Counted from the first letter of the stretch, positions 16,556 to 25,479 are shown. The stretch: 64,000 nucleotides of DNA from an uncultured Cytophagales bacterium (GCA_913057175.1 CAJXNP010000012.1:62001-126000); one strand, 5' to 3'. The notes: generated by a model not told the origin, from the sequence alone. Numbers and translations: made by a program.

Positions 16556-18316
16556 ATGAATTCATCCTTTTTTAAGAAGATCCTTTTGTTAGCGGGTCTT
16601 TTTTTAAGCTTTAGTTGCTTTTCTCAGAACAACCAAATTGATAGTCTGCTAAATTTATTGCCCAATACAACAGACACGATCAGGTTTGATGTACTTAGCA
16701 AACTGTTCTGGAGTACATTTAATACGGATCCACATCTCGCTAAAACTTATATAGACGAAGAAAGGGAATTAGCAAAAGACCTGGAAAATGAATTGTACCT
16801 GGGCAGGTCTTTCAATGACCTGGGGGTCTATTACTGGACTCAGTCACAGCTTGACAGCTCCATTTGGTCATTTAAGCAGGCATTGAAAGTTTTTCAGAAA
16901 ATTGAGATTAAAGACCGGGAAAATGCTACACTGAACAACCTGGGGAATTTGTATGCAGATAAAGGAGATTACGACGAAGCCGTCAATTATTACCTGCAAT
17001 CAATTAAAATTAAAGAAGAACTCGGTGTTAGAAGGGACCTGGCAACAAGCTACAATAACATTGGTAATATTTATGTCGAATCAAATGACCTTGAAAAGGG
17101 GAAGCAGTACTACGATAAAAGCCTGGAATTAGCTTTGGAATTTAATGATACTGCAACTTTAACAGTTTGCTATTCTGGTATTGCCATGATTCATCAAAAC
17201 CAGAAAGAGTTCAGAAAAGCTATCAACTATAGTGCCAGGGCACTGAGTCTTAGTCGAAAATCTAACAACCAATATGCTGTAGCGCTGAACCTGGGAAACA
17301 TGGGCCAAAATTATTACAGAATCTCAAATTTTGACAGCTCCCTTTATTACCTGGAGCAAGCTTCCATGATCAATTCTGAAATTGGCAATCAACATGCATT
17401 AGCGATCAACTACCGCGAAATGGCCAGGGTATTAATTGATAAGAACATGTTCAACCAAGCGCTGAACCAACTCCAAAATAGCTTAAATATTGCCAGCGAA
17501 ATTGAAGCCATGCGTGAAGTGATGCACGGCTATGAAGTTTATTCTTATTTGTATGAGAAAAAAAGAGATTATCTACAGTCGCTCGAATACTATAAGAAAT
17601 TTAAAACCGTACAAGACAGCATACTTAATGAGGAAACCAAACTCAAAATGAATGAGTTGGAACTAAGCTATGAAACAGAAAAAAAAGAAAAGGAAATTGC
17701 TGAACAGAACCTTGAAATTGAGACGTTGAAAAAGGCTGCCCTTATTGAGGGATTCAGGAGAAAATGGTTGATTGGAGGGTTGGTCGTGGCAGTAATGTTA
17801 GGTGGTTTGACCTACTACAGCCAAAGACAGCGGTTAAAGAGACAAAAACTGGAGAGTGAGAAAAAACGTCTGGAGGTTGAAAATGAGCTGACCATTAAAA
17901 AGAAAGAACTTACCACACACACGCTGCATCTCGTGCAAAAAAATGATTTGTTGGATGACCTGAGCGTAAAGCTCAGAGAGTTAAAAAAATCTCCTCAGGT
18001 TAATAAAACTGAAATAAACCATTTGATTCAAAAGATAAAAAGTGATAAGGTAGCAGATAAGGATTGGGACAACTTCAAATTATATTTCGACCAGGTCCAT
18101 GAAGATTTTGATAATAAATTAAGGCAATATTTTAACGACCTAACCAGCAACGAAATACGTCTTGCTGCACTGATGAAAATGAAACTTTCGACCAAGGAAA
18201 TTGCCTCCATTCTAAATATTTCTCCTGACAGCGTTAATAAAGCCAGATACAGATTGAGGAAAAAGCTTAATATGGATAGCGAAGACCGGCTGGAGGATTT
18301 TATATTGGCATTGTAA
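16556..18316 (+). CDS. TPR sensor with membrane helix and C-terminal LuxR-type HTH
   Basis: 586 residues. The layout is: a signal-like hydrophobic N-terminus (1-23); about six tetratricopeptide repeats up to residue 370 (e.g. LNNLGNLYADKGDYDEAVNY, then SYNNIGNIYVESNDLEKGKQYY); a coiled coil; one transmembrane helix near residues 402-421 (WLIGGLVVAVMLGGLTYY); a second coiled coil; and a C-terminal helix-turn-helix (LSTKEIASILNISPDSVNKA, then RYRLRKKL). This one-protein sensor-regulator design is frequent in Bacteroidota: periplasmic TPRs sense, and the cytoplasmic HTH binds DNA. The target genes are unknown. The gene converges on the cytolysin-like gene, which makes local control possible but not shown. 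Confidence 0.88.
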   Translation: MNSSFFKKILLLAGLFLSFSCFSQNNQIDSLLNLLPNTTDTIRFDVLSKLFWSTFNTDPHLAKTYIDEERELAKDLENELYLGRSFNDLGVYYWTQSQLDSSIWSFKQALKVFQKIEIKDRENATLNNLGNLYADKGDYDEAVNYYLQSIKIKEELGVRRDLATSYNNIGNIYVESNDLEKGKQYYDKSLELALEFNDTATLTVCYSGIAMIHQNQKEFRKAINYSARALSLSRKSNNQYAVALNLGNMGQNYYRISNFDSSLYYLEQASMINSEIGNQHALAINYREMARVLIDKNMFNQALNQLQNSLNIASEIEAMREVMHGYEVYSYLYEKKRDYLQSLEYYKKFKTVQDSILNEETKLKMNELELSYETEKKEKEIAEQNLEIETLKKAALIEGFRRKWLIGGLVVAVMLGGLTYYSQRQRLKRQKLESEKKRLEVENELTIKKKELTTHTLHLVQKNDLLDDLSVKLRELKKSPQVNKTEINHLIQKIKSDKVADKDWDNFKLYFDQVHEDFDNKLRQYFNDLTSNEIRLAALMKMKLSTKEIASILNISPDSVNKARYRLRKKLNMDSEDRLEDFILAL

Positions 18317-18357
18317 ATAAAAAGAGGCTGCCACAAAAACTCATTTATGACAACCTC
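18315..18357 (-). terminator. intrinsic terminator of the cytolysin-like gene
   Basis: Read on the minus strand, a 10-base-pair stem (18348-18357 with 18324-18333) is fully paired with two G-U wobbles, and it is followed by TTTTTATTT. On the plus strand the same stem has two C-A mismatches and no T tract. The signal therefore works mainly for transcription coming from the cytolysin-like gene. It abuts the stop codon of the TPR sensor gene. Confidence 0.75.
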
Positions 18358-18403
18358 ATATTGATACATTAATCTCCGTTTAGTCCGAATACATTTAACC
18401 TTC

Positions 18404-19969
18404 TTATTTCAGGCGTGTCAAACGAAAATTCACTTTCACTTCTCCAAAATCAAGTGCGTAATCAATCCCGGAATAGGGTATTTTATTTAATGACAATACC
18501 TCACCAGGATTGATATCGCCAAAATTTTCATCTGCATCAGGACTTACATCCGACTCTCTCATCTTTCCTCCCATCAATACATGAAAAGTTTGATAATCCG
18601 GTTTGTATAATTCGGTAGTCAGGCTCATTCCGATATTGGACGATTTACCTTTGGCAATGGAAACATAGTGATCTTCGTCTTTGTTCCAATCGAGTCTGTT
18701 ACCAACCCTGTCATTGCTGCCATTTCTGACATAGGTCCATATGTGACCATAAACTTCACCGGCTGAGCCATTTCCATCCTGGCAGCTTACACAGGTAATG
18801 CTTTTTAGTTCAATTCTGTAAATCGGATAGGCTATATCGCAGGTTCTCACAAAATATTCCGAAGAGAGAACTACCCTTGCTACTGCATTGTCTTTCAAAA
18901 ATCTTAACTTATATGAAAGAGGCGCTCCTGGCGAATCTTTGGAATAATTTCCTCCTGAAGAAATGTATTCGTAAACATCTGAAGGTCCGGAAACTGTTTG
19001 TGCAGCGTCATCCCCTGAACCACCTATGATCAGGGCTTTGATATTCGATTCAGCTAATACTTTCTCATAATCTGCATCAATGCTTCCTCCACCGGAAGCG
19101 AACGAAGCATCAAAAGCAGCCTTAATTTCCGTGCGTGAATAGTTGGTTTCAACTGTATAGAGAATCATCCTTCCATAGGTAACAGTAGATACATAAACAG
19201 GACTGGTTGACCCCAATGTATTTATGTCCGGCAGAGATGTAAATAATTCGGATGGATCTGAAGGGAGATCCATATCAATTGTGTAATAAACCTGTAGAAA
19301 TTTCAGAACGAAACGGTTGTGGTAAGTGGTACTGGAAAAATCAAATGAAGAGGATACCTTAGCGCCGGCAGAACGATAATTTGCCCCAATCGCCAGATTT
19401 AATTGCTCCTTGGAATATACCTGGGATATTTCATAATTTACCTTGGCAGCCGTTGCGCCAGTCACCTCCTGATCAAGAATTTTCTTAATGCCTGCCCTTA
19501 TCGTTGATAACTTCGGATCGCCAACTTTAACCACCGGGCTTCCGGCAATATTTTGCAGTGAGATGGATAGTGTGATAGAATCCCTGTTTGCAACGATGGG
19601 AAGATATTCACCAGTGGGTATACTTTCACCCTTGACCAAAGCTCCCGGATAAATGACGTCAGTGGTAGGATCGAGGGATAGCATTTCATCAAATCCAGGG
19701 GCTGCTTTATAATAAGCAGTGTAACATTCCAAAGATGTATCATCAGTGTCTCTTCCAGGGTCTTCCTGTTCCAATAACTCTGGTTCGGATAATTCCTCAG
19801 GCTGTGAAAAAAGATTCAAGGTAACAACCTGGTTGTTAAAAGCTCTTTGCTCATCTGATGATGGACCGGGATTCAATTCGTCATCCATGTTATCACAGGA
19901 AAACAGGACTAAAACAAATATCATGTAAGACAAATATTTGTTCACGGATAGGTTATTTATTGTTTTCAT
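18404..19969 (-). CDS. cholesterol-dependent-cytolysin-like (thiol-activated cytolysin family) lipoprotein
   Basis: The start at 19969 gives 521 residues and places a lipobox (VLFSC, Cys near residue 25) behind a hydrophobic stretch. Residues about 90-390 follow the cytolysin fold block by block. VIYPGALVKGESI corresponds to the TYPGALL block. LSTIRAGIKKIL and SKEQLNLAIGANYRSAGAKV match the TMH1 region. FLQVYYTIDMDLP, YVSTVTYGRMILYTVET and the TMH2 region EIKAAFDASFASGGGSIDAD follow. ALIIGGSGDD carries the conserved diglycine, and PLSYKLRFLKDNAVA ends the core. The C-terminal 130 residues lack the ECTGLAWEWWR-type undecapeptide and do not resemble domain 4. Pore formation is inferred. A role against other microbes or grazers is possible, as is a structural role. 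It converges on a TPR sensor and has its own terminator. Confidence 0.85.
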   Translation of the reverse strand: MKTINNLSVNKYLSYMIFVLVLFSCDNMDDELNPGPSSDEQRAFNNQVVTLNLFSQPEELSEPELLEQEDPGRDTDDTSLECYTAYYKAAPGFDEMLSLDPTTDVIYPGALVKGESIPTGEYLPIVANRDSITLSISLQNIAGSPVVKVGDPKLSTIRAGIKKILDQEVTGATAAKVNYEISQVYSKEQLNLAIGANYRSAGAKVSSSFDFSSTTYHNRFVLKFLQVYYTIDMDLPSDPSELFTSLPDINTLGSTSPVYVSTVTYGRMILYTVETNYSRTEIKAAFDASFASGGGSIDADYEKVLAESNIKALIIGGSGDDAAQTVSGPSDVYEYISSGGNYSKDSPGAPLSYKLRFLKDNAVARVVLSSEYFVRTCDIAYPIYRIELKSITCVSCQDGNGSAGEVYGHIWTYVRNGSNDRVGNRLDWNKDEDHYVSIAKGKSSNIGMSLTTELYKPDYQTFHVLMGGKMRESDVSPDADENFGDINPGEVLSLNKIPYSGIDYALDFGEVKVNFRLTRLK

Positions 19970-20314
19970 AATCAGAACATTTGGTTTCAACTGAATGGCA
20001 AAAGATTTTCTCTTGCATGCTCCAAATGTCCCTAAAACACTTTTATAAGCCTATTTTTGAAAGTAGACAAAGGGTGGACATATCTTTCGATGTGTGGTTT
20101 ATGCGATGGACAAATGATGGACAAAATGAAAATTTTTGAGCCCTGGGAGTTTGGGTATTGGGTATTGGGCATTGGGCAAAATAAAAAGTGAAAAGTAAAC
20201 TGTAATTAGTAAAAAGTGGATTAAATTACTGATTACAGAAGACCGATCACCGATTACTTCCTTTCAGCTTTGAGCTTTCAACTTTAACCTTCTCTGCCCT
20301 CCGCCCTTTAAGAA
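19970..20314. repeat. upstream region of the cytolysin-like gene with phased direct repeats and a heptamer array
   Basis: Four related units (TGGACAAA-like) lie at 20063-20071, 20073-20082, 20105-20114 and 20116-20125. Their GACA cores start at 20066, 20077, 20109 and 20120, so the steps are 11, 32 and 11 bases, close to whole helical turns. Farther out, 20151-20178 is a perfect tandem array of four heptamers, TTGGGTA twice and TTGGGCA twice. No gene is seen. The phased units are candidate sites for an activator of the cytolysin-like gene. Confidence 0.6.
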
Positions 20315-20488
20315 TCAAGAGAGCTTTTTATCCTTCACATGCCTATCGAGAAACTCAATCACGCGGTCGATGTCCAAGCTAGGTTGGATCTCCCCAAGTG
20401 AATTGATCTTCACATCAAAACCTTCCAGTTCAGGGTTTACTTTGAGATTTTCTTTTTTTATTAGTTTGCTTTTTTTTCTCTTTTTCAT
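20315..20488 (-). CDS. small conserved-looking protein downstream of gltX
   Basis: 57 residues. The ATG overlaps the gltX stop (ATGA), which indicates translational coupling. The N-terminus is very basic (KKRKKSKLIKKENL). The rest is acidic and ordered: NPELEGFDVKINSLGEI, then SLDIDRVIEFLDRHV. I recall similar small proteins in other Bacteroidota, but no function is known to me. The pattern of a basic tail plus a short helix-strand body could suit a ribosome- or nucleic-acid-associated role; that is inference. Confidence 0.75.
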   Translation of the reverse strand: MKKRKKSKLIKKENLKVNPELEGFDVKINSLGEIQPSLDIDRVIEFLDRHVKDKKLS

Positions 20489-22014
20489 GATCCGAGGGAA
20501 GAAAATGCCTTATCGATACGTCGAATTACGGCATCTTTTCCCACAATTTCTATGACGCCCATCAGGTCTGGGCCACCTCCCTGACCGGTTAGGGCCAAAC
20601 GCAATGCCTGCATGACTTTTCCCAGTCCAATTCCCGTTTCTTCGGAGGTTTCGTTCAAAAGTTTATGTGCTTGTTCACCTGTTAACTCTGAATGGGTGTT
20701 TATTTTTTCTTTGAAGCCCTTCAGGAAAGCTATGGCTTCATCCTTCCATTTTTTGTTGGCTACTTTTTCATCATAGCTTTCGGGATCCTGGAAAAAGTAT
20801 GTCCCGCTTAACCAAAGTTCTTTAGGAAAGGTAATTCTTTCCCTGAGAAGCTGCGAGATGGCCTCCGCTTTTTCCTGAGAACATCCAATACCTTCAGTTT
20901 TCAACTCTTCTATTAAATAGGCAGAAAGTTCCTTATTCGATTTTGATTTGATGTATTGCTGGTTAAACCATTGCGCTTTTTCAATATCGAATTTCGCTCC
21001 TGCCTTGTTGATCCTTTCAATGCTAAAAGCTTCAACCAATTCTTCGATAGAAAAAATCTCCTGCTCTGTACCGGGGTTCCAGCCCAGCAAAGCCAGGAAG
21101 TTTACAAGCGCATCCGGCAAATAACCCGCCTCACGGAAGCCCATGGAAAATTCTCCTGTCAAGGGTTCTGTCCAGTCCATCGGGAATACAGGATACCCTT
21201 TCTTATCAGCATCCCGCTTGCTGAGCTTGCCATTTCCATCGGGCTTTAGTAATAACGGTAGATGGGCAAATCGAGGCATCGTATCCTCCCAACCTAAAAA
21301 TTGATAGAGCAAAACATGTAATGGCGCAGACGGGAGCCATTCCTCGCCGCGGATCACATGCGTGATTTTCATCAAGTGGTCATCCACCACATTGGCCAGG
21401 TGATAAGTTGGCATTCCATCAGACTTAACCAGGATCTTATCATCAATATTGGCTGTGTTGACCAAAACCCAGCCGCGGACCATATCGTTAAGCCTAACCT
21501 CTTCCTTTCGTGGTACTTTGATCCGGATTACATACGGTTCGCCAGCTTCCATCTTTGCATTTACTTCTTCTTCCGACAAGGTCAGTGAGTTCTTCATACT
21601 CATCCGGGTAATGTTGTCATAAACCGGATTAGCTACCTTGGCTTCCTTCAATCTTTCCCGCATGGCATCGAGCTCTTCGGGTGTGTCAAAAGCATAGTAG
21701 GCCTTATCCTCTTCAATTAGCTGTTGGGCATATTTCAGATAATGCTCCTTTCTTTCAGACTGCTTATACGGGCCATATTCCCCACCTTCCAAAATACCTT
21801 CGTCGGGTTGGATTCTCAGCCAATTCAAGGCTTCCTGAATGTATTCTTCCGATCCTTCTACAAACCGCGTCTGGTCTGTGTCTTCAATTCGTAAGATAAA
21901 TTTCCCATTGTTTTGCTTTGCGAATAAATAATTGTAAAGTGCCGTTCGTACCCCTCCAATATGCAGCGCTCCCGTTGGACTTGGGGCAAACCGAACTCTT
22001 ACCTCCTGGTTCAT
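20485..22014 (-). CDS. gltX: glutamyl-tRNA synthetase
   Basis: 509 residues, full length for a bacterial GluRS. It charges tRNA-Glu (and possibly tRNA-Gln, if GatCAB is present elsewhere). The N-terminal RFAPSPTGALHIGGVRTALY contains the HIGH-type motif (HIGG), and KLSKRDADKKG near residue 264 is the KMSKS loop. The anticodon-binding C-terminal half is complete, ending near DAVIRRIDKAFSSLGS. It is followed by a coupled small gene and preceded by a 195-base spacer in which I see nothing recognisable. Confidence 0.97.
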   Translation of the reverse strand: MNQEVRVRFAPSPTGALHIGGVRTALYNYLFAKQNNGKFILRIEDTDQTRFVEGSEEYIQEALNWLRIQPDEGILEGGEYGPYKQSERKEHYLKYAQQLIEEDKAYYAFDTPEELDAMRERLKEAKVANPVYDNITRMSMKNSLTLSEEEVNAKMEAGEPYVIRIKVPRKEEVRLNDMVRGWVLVNTANIDDKILVKSDGMPTYHLANVVDDHLMKITHVIRGEEWLPSAPLHVLLYQFLGWEDTMPRFAHLPLLLKPDGNGKLSKRDADKKGYPVFPMDWTEPLTGEFSMGFREAGYLPDALVNFLALLGWNPGTEQEIFSIEELVEAFSIERINKAGAKFDIEKAQWFNQQYIKSKSNKELSAYLIEELKTEGIGCSQEKAEAISQLLRERITFPKELWLSGTYFFQDPESYDEKVANKKWKDEAIAFLKGFKEKINTHSELTGEQAHKLLNETSEETGIGLGKVMQALRLALTGQGGGPDLMGVIEIVGKDAVIRRIDKAFSSLGS

Positions 22015-22209
22015 ATCTGAAAAATCGTATTTAAAAATAAGGCCCCAAAGTTAGGGAATCAAAATCAGAAGTGGGAAGGATGAAGAGAGAAGTTTGGTGC
22101 GTAGTCCGAAAAGATCGGCATCGGGAAATTGGGTGTTCGACAAACCTGTATTCGAAGACCGATCATATAAGTTGTCAATTGTTAGTTACCAACTTATTTT
22201 TTCTCCTTA

Positions 22210-22497
22210 CTAGGCTTTCCCCTTCCTATCCGAATGACCTAAATTTTTCTCAGGAGCAATGATATCTCTTACCAGCTGTTTGAGTTCAGTGATTTCCGGA
22301 AATCTCTGCTGTTCCTTTCTTGAAAAAACCAGATTCCCATCTGCAAAAACATTGAAAATTCCACCAGTAAGAGGTTTTAATGTTAGCTCCGAAATTTCAT
22401 TCTGAAAAGTCATCAATAATTCCTGACCCATCCAGACAGCACGAAGCATCCACCTGCATTGTGTACAATACTCAATTTCAATTTTGTGATTTTGCAT
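22210..22497 (-). CDS. SelW/SelT/SelH (Rdx) family thioredoxin-like protein
   Basis: 95 residues. The redox motif CTQC at residues 11-14 is in the standard place (IEIEYCTQCRWMLRA), and FNVFADGNLVFSRKEQ plus FPEITELKQLVRDII match the family. Both motif positions are cysteine, so no selenocysteine is needed here. These small cytoplasmic proteins are thought to carry thiol-disulfide exchange, with unknown partners. It stands alone 63 bases downstream of an unknown gene on the same strand. Confidence 0.9.
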   Translation of the reverse strand: MQNHKIEIEYCTQCRWMLRAVWMGQELLMTFQNEISELTLKPLTGGIFNVFADGNLVFSRKEQQRFPEITELKQLVRDIIAPEKNLGHSDRKGKA

Positions 22498-22560
22498 GAT
22501 TAATATTAAGGATTAAATGCAAAACGGAAAAGAGTGTAAACAAGGAACTTTTATTGTAAG

Positions 22561-22971
22561 TTATCCGGCCAACTTTTCCTCACCATTGACAATCCATTCC
22601 TGAGCAGTATTAATACAAGGGAAATGCTGGGTTTTGCAAGATGTCAATGAGCCCAGTTCATCAAATTTCACTGCACATTCATTGCCGATAAGCGCAATTT
22701 TTTCGATTCGGGTTTTAATAAGGTTTTTAATGAATTTGTCCAGACACTCCCTTGAATTTTGAGAATTAAGAGAACAGTCACTAATCAGATATTTTGCATT
22801 ATACTTTGAAAATGCATACTCAATTTTTGAAAAGAACTTTTGGACTTTCAGCCCTTCCTCGTTTTCCTTCAGTACGGCTATTATTGAATTGCTAACCCTG
22901 TCATAGCTGACATTCACATGTTCATTGCTCACGATCTCCACCATCTCCCCTTCTTCTCTATCTAACATCAA
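22561..22971 (-). CDS. small protein of unknown function, possibly STAS-like
   Basis: 136 residues without a signal peptide. Alternating strands and helices (NSIIAVLKENEEG, then AKYLISDCSLNSQNS, then IEKIALIGNECAVKF) suggest a SpoIIAA/STAS-like fold similar to the 'SpoIIAA-like' proteins of Bacteroidota. The evidence is weak and no motif is diagnostic. The next gene upstream (23083-23544) has a comparable size and layout, so the two may be diverged paralogues. A second Met three codons inside the start is equally possible. Confidence 0.6.
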   Translation of the reverse strand: MMLDREEGEMVEIVSNEHVNVSYDRVSNSIIAVLKENEEGLKVQKFFSKIEYAFSKYNAKYLISDCSLNSQNSRECLDKFIKNLIKTRIEKIALIGNECAVKFDELGSLTSCKTQHFPCINTAQEWIVNGEEKLAG

Positions 22972-23082
22972 TTATGTAAAAATTTAAATCAATCCTCGAA
23001 AAAAATATACACTGCAAATATACTTTTGTTTGCTAATTTTCGATGAAATTATTCAATTAATCGATATAATCTTTTAGAAAGT

Positions 23083-23544
23083 CTAATATTCAGAAACTTC
23101 ATACGCTCTTTCAAAAGAGTTAACGATTTTCACTTCGATATTTTTGCCAAACATATTCGTTAATTTCCGAATTTGACCTTCCAGAATCTTCCATGATTTC
23201 TCATCAGATTCAACGCTTATAATTTTTCTGAGGCCGCATTTGGCCAGCGAGGGAAGAAAACGATGAAAAAACTCCTGGTATGTTTCCTGACTGTTCAGAG
23301 AAAATTTCTCCAAATTGTGAATTAATGTATTGACAAAATTTATTTTAAACCCTTTTAATACGGTATTGTAAATGATTGAGAATTCATCAGGATTTGTTGG
23401 TGTCCCGGACCATACAACTTTAATCGCCTTTCTGATCGGGTCATACTCTACAATAGCACTTTCCGTTTCCAATAATACCCCCATAAAATGTTGTTTGGAT
23501 TGTTCTTCAAAAGTAATACCGTATAAAATAGGTATCCCGTTCAA
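23083..23544 (-). CDS. unknown protein, possible paralogue of its downstream neighbour
   Basis: 153 residues from a TTG at 23544; the ATG at 23484 (residue 21) is the alternative, and no ATG lies farther upstream in frame. The sequence runs as SAIVEYDPIRKAIKVVWSGT, then INFVNTLIHNLEKFSLNSQE, then CGLRKIISVESDEKSWKILE. This repeats the strand-helix-strand order and the 'LNSQ-' element of the neighbouring 136-residue protein. I do not recognise a named family. Confidence 0.6.
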   Translation of the reverse strand: MNGIPILYGITFEEQSKQHFMGVLLETESAIVEYDPIRKAIKVVWSGTPTNPDEFSIIYNTVLKGFKINFVNTLIHNLEKFSLNSQETYQEFFHRFLPSLAKCGLRKIISVESDEKSWKILEGQIRKLTNMFGKNIEVKIVNSFERAYEVSEY

Positions 23545-23602
23545 AGATTTTACTATGTTACATTAATTGTTTAAACCATTAACATTTTGGATTTCAGGAT
23601 GG

Positions 23603-23641
23603 CCACTTAAAATTATACCTGTCGTAATTAGGTTTAAGTGG
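23603..23641. repeat. 9-base inverted repeat in the purE-distal spacer
   Basis: CCACTTAAA at 23603-23611 and TTTAAGTGG at 23633-23641 form a perfect stem with a 21-base loop, and a further CCACTTAA copy occurs near 23670. The 304-base spacer (23545-23848) holds no gene. Without a T tract the stem is not a clear terminator for purE; it could also be an operator for the gene starting at 23544. Confidence 0.5.
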
Positions 23642-23848
23642 TTAAAAATCAACCCGTTATTATTACTCTCCACTTAACATTTAATTCAATTTGTCATGGC
23701 TAATACTTATTCTATATGGATCGAATAGATAGGAATTCTAATAAATGTAAATATTACGATTAAAAACAAAAATAAACATTACATGTTATTCCGAAGTGAA
23801 CTTATTCGATATAATATCATTCATAAGTTTTGCGATCTGATTAGTCGC

Positions 23849-24346
23849 TTAAGACTTACTTTCCATTTCTTTTGCAGATTTAAGCACCTTTTCCTTTAAT
23901 CCTTCTTTAAAGGATTTCAGGTTCTCAGCGATTTTTTCTTCAAAAGCTCCAACAATTTGTGCGGCGAGGATACCAGCGTTTTTTGCCCCATCTAAGGCTA
24001 CTGTTGCTACCGGGACTCCAGCCGGCATCTGCAAAATGGAAAGAATGGAATCCCAGCCATCTATGGAATTGCGGCTTTTTACTGGAACCCCGATAACGGG
24101 TAATGTAGTGAGTGAAGCTACCATGCCAGGCAGATGAGCAGCTCCACCTGCGCCAGCGATAATTGCTTTTAGTCCACGGGAAGCTGCATTTTTTGCATAG
24201 TCAAACATTCTGTCTGGTGTTCGGTGTGCGGAAACGATTGTGATCTCATAGGATACACCCAACTCCTTTAATACATCTGCCGCTTCTGACATGATATTTA
24301 AATCTGACTGACTTCCCATGATAATCCCAATTTGTGGCTGGTTCAT
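23849..24346 (-). CDS. purE: N5-carboxyaminoimidazole ribonucleotide mutase
   Basis: 165 residues. PurE rearranges N5-CAIR to CAIR in purine biosynthesis. [14 protein letters not shown] and [14 protein letters not shown] carry the phosphate- and carboxylate-binding residues, and [15 protein letters not shown] and [19 protein letters not shown] complete the class I PurE signature. The C-terminus has a lysine-rich extension. The start overlaps the purK stop by four bases, so the pair is coupled. Confidence 0.96.
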   Translation of the reverse strand: MNQPQIGIIMGSQSDLNIMSEAADVLKELGVSYEITIVSAHRTPDRMFDYAKNAASRGLKAIIAGAGGAAHLPGMVASLTTLPVIGVPVKSRNSIDGWDSILSILQMPAGVPVATVALDGAKNAGILAAQIVGAFEEKIAENLKSFKEGLKEKVLKSAKEMESKS

Positions 24347-25479
24347 GATATGATCTTTAAGGTATCTTTTACGATTCTGGCTTTTTTCTTTAATATATCA
24401 AGATTTTCATCGACAATGGTTACATGCCCCATTTTTCTATAGGGTTTGGTTATTTTTTTACCATACAAGTGGATATGCACACCTTCCATTGCCAGCGTTT
24501 CTTCGATCCCCACATACTTTGCATCTCCACTATACCCTTCTTCCCCCAATAGATTCACCATAGCAGATGGGCTTTTGATTTTTGTCGACCCTAATGGTAG
24601 GTTCAGAATGGATCGAAGGTGCTGTTCATATTGTGAGGTAATGTTGGATTCGATGGACTGATGCCCGCTATTATGGGGTCTTGGAGCAATTTCATTCACC
24701 AGGATTTCCCCATTTTTTGTCAAAAACATCTCAACGGCGAGAATACCGATCATATCCAGTTTTTGAATGACATCCAAGGCTACTTTTTCAGCCTTTTCCT
24801 CAATATCCAGAGATACATTTGCCGGTGAAAATAAAAACTCAACAAGATTTGCTTCAGGGTGGAAAGAGAGTTCAACAGCCGGAAATGAAACGATATTTCC
24901 GTCTTCGTTGCGGGCAACGATAACAGAAAGTTCTTTTTCAAAATCAATACTTTTTTCCAACAGCCCCGGGGCTTCAAAAGCATTTTCAATATCACCCTCA
25001 TGAGAAAGTTTTAGTACACCCCGGCCATCATAACCTTCTTTTCCCAGTTTATTGAATGCCGGTAAAAATGAAAGGTGGTTTTTGATATCATCCTTTCCCT
25101 CTGTCAATATGAATTCCGCAGTCGGAATGTTGTGCCTTTGATAAAATTGCTTTTGGAGTCGCTTGTCCTGGATAAGTTCAATGACTTCCGGCTGAGGAAA
25201 TACCTTTTTCCCTTCTTTAACCAATTGCTTGAGCGCCGCGGTATTAACGTTTTCGATTTCGATGGTAATGACATCCATCTGCTTACCAAATTGATACACT
25301 GAATCAAAATCGGTCAGCTTACCAACTTCAAATTTTGAAGCAACATTTTTACAGGGGGCGTTTTCATCCGGATCCAATATTGAAATGTCAATATTGAAAT
25401 CGATGGCAGATTGAATGAGCATTCTTCCGAGCTGACCACCTCCTAAAACACCTAATTTTACATTCTGATCATACCTCAT
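24343..25479 (-). CDS. purK: 5-(carboxyamino)imidazole ribonucleotide synthase
   Basis: 378 residues of the ATP-grasp superfamily. It makes N5-CAIR from AIR, bicarbonate and ATP and hands it to Pur[19 protein letters not shown] at the N-terminus, [13 protein letters not shown] as the ATP-binding loop and [15 protein letters not shown] as the metal-binding block are typical PurK signatures. It is the first gene of the purK-purE pair. Confidence 0.96.
   Translation of the reverse strand: MRYDQNVKLGVLGGGQLGRMLIQSAIDFNIDISILDPDENAPCKNVASKFEVGKLTDFDSVYQFGKQMDVITIEIENVNTAALKQLVKEGKKVFPQPEVIELIQDKRLQKQFYQRHNIPTAEFILTEGKDDIKNHLSFLPAFNKLGKEGYDGRGVLKLSHEGDIENAFEAPGLLEKSIDFEKELSVIVARNEDGNIVSFPAVELSFHPEANLVEFLFSPANVSLDIEEKAEKVALDVIQKLDMIGILAVEMFLTKNGEILVNEIAPRPHNSGHQSIESNITSQYEQHLRSILNLPLGSTKIKSPSAMVNLLGEEGYSGDAKYVGIEETLAMEGVHIHLYGKKITKPYRKMGHVTIVDENLDILKKKARIVKDTLKIIS

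Noticed and set aside
20151-20178. Heptamer array considered as a CRISPR or telomere-like structure
   Set aside because: The units are contiguous without spacers and only four long; it is a simple tandem repeat.
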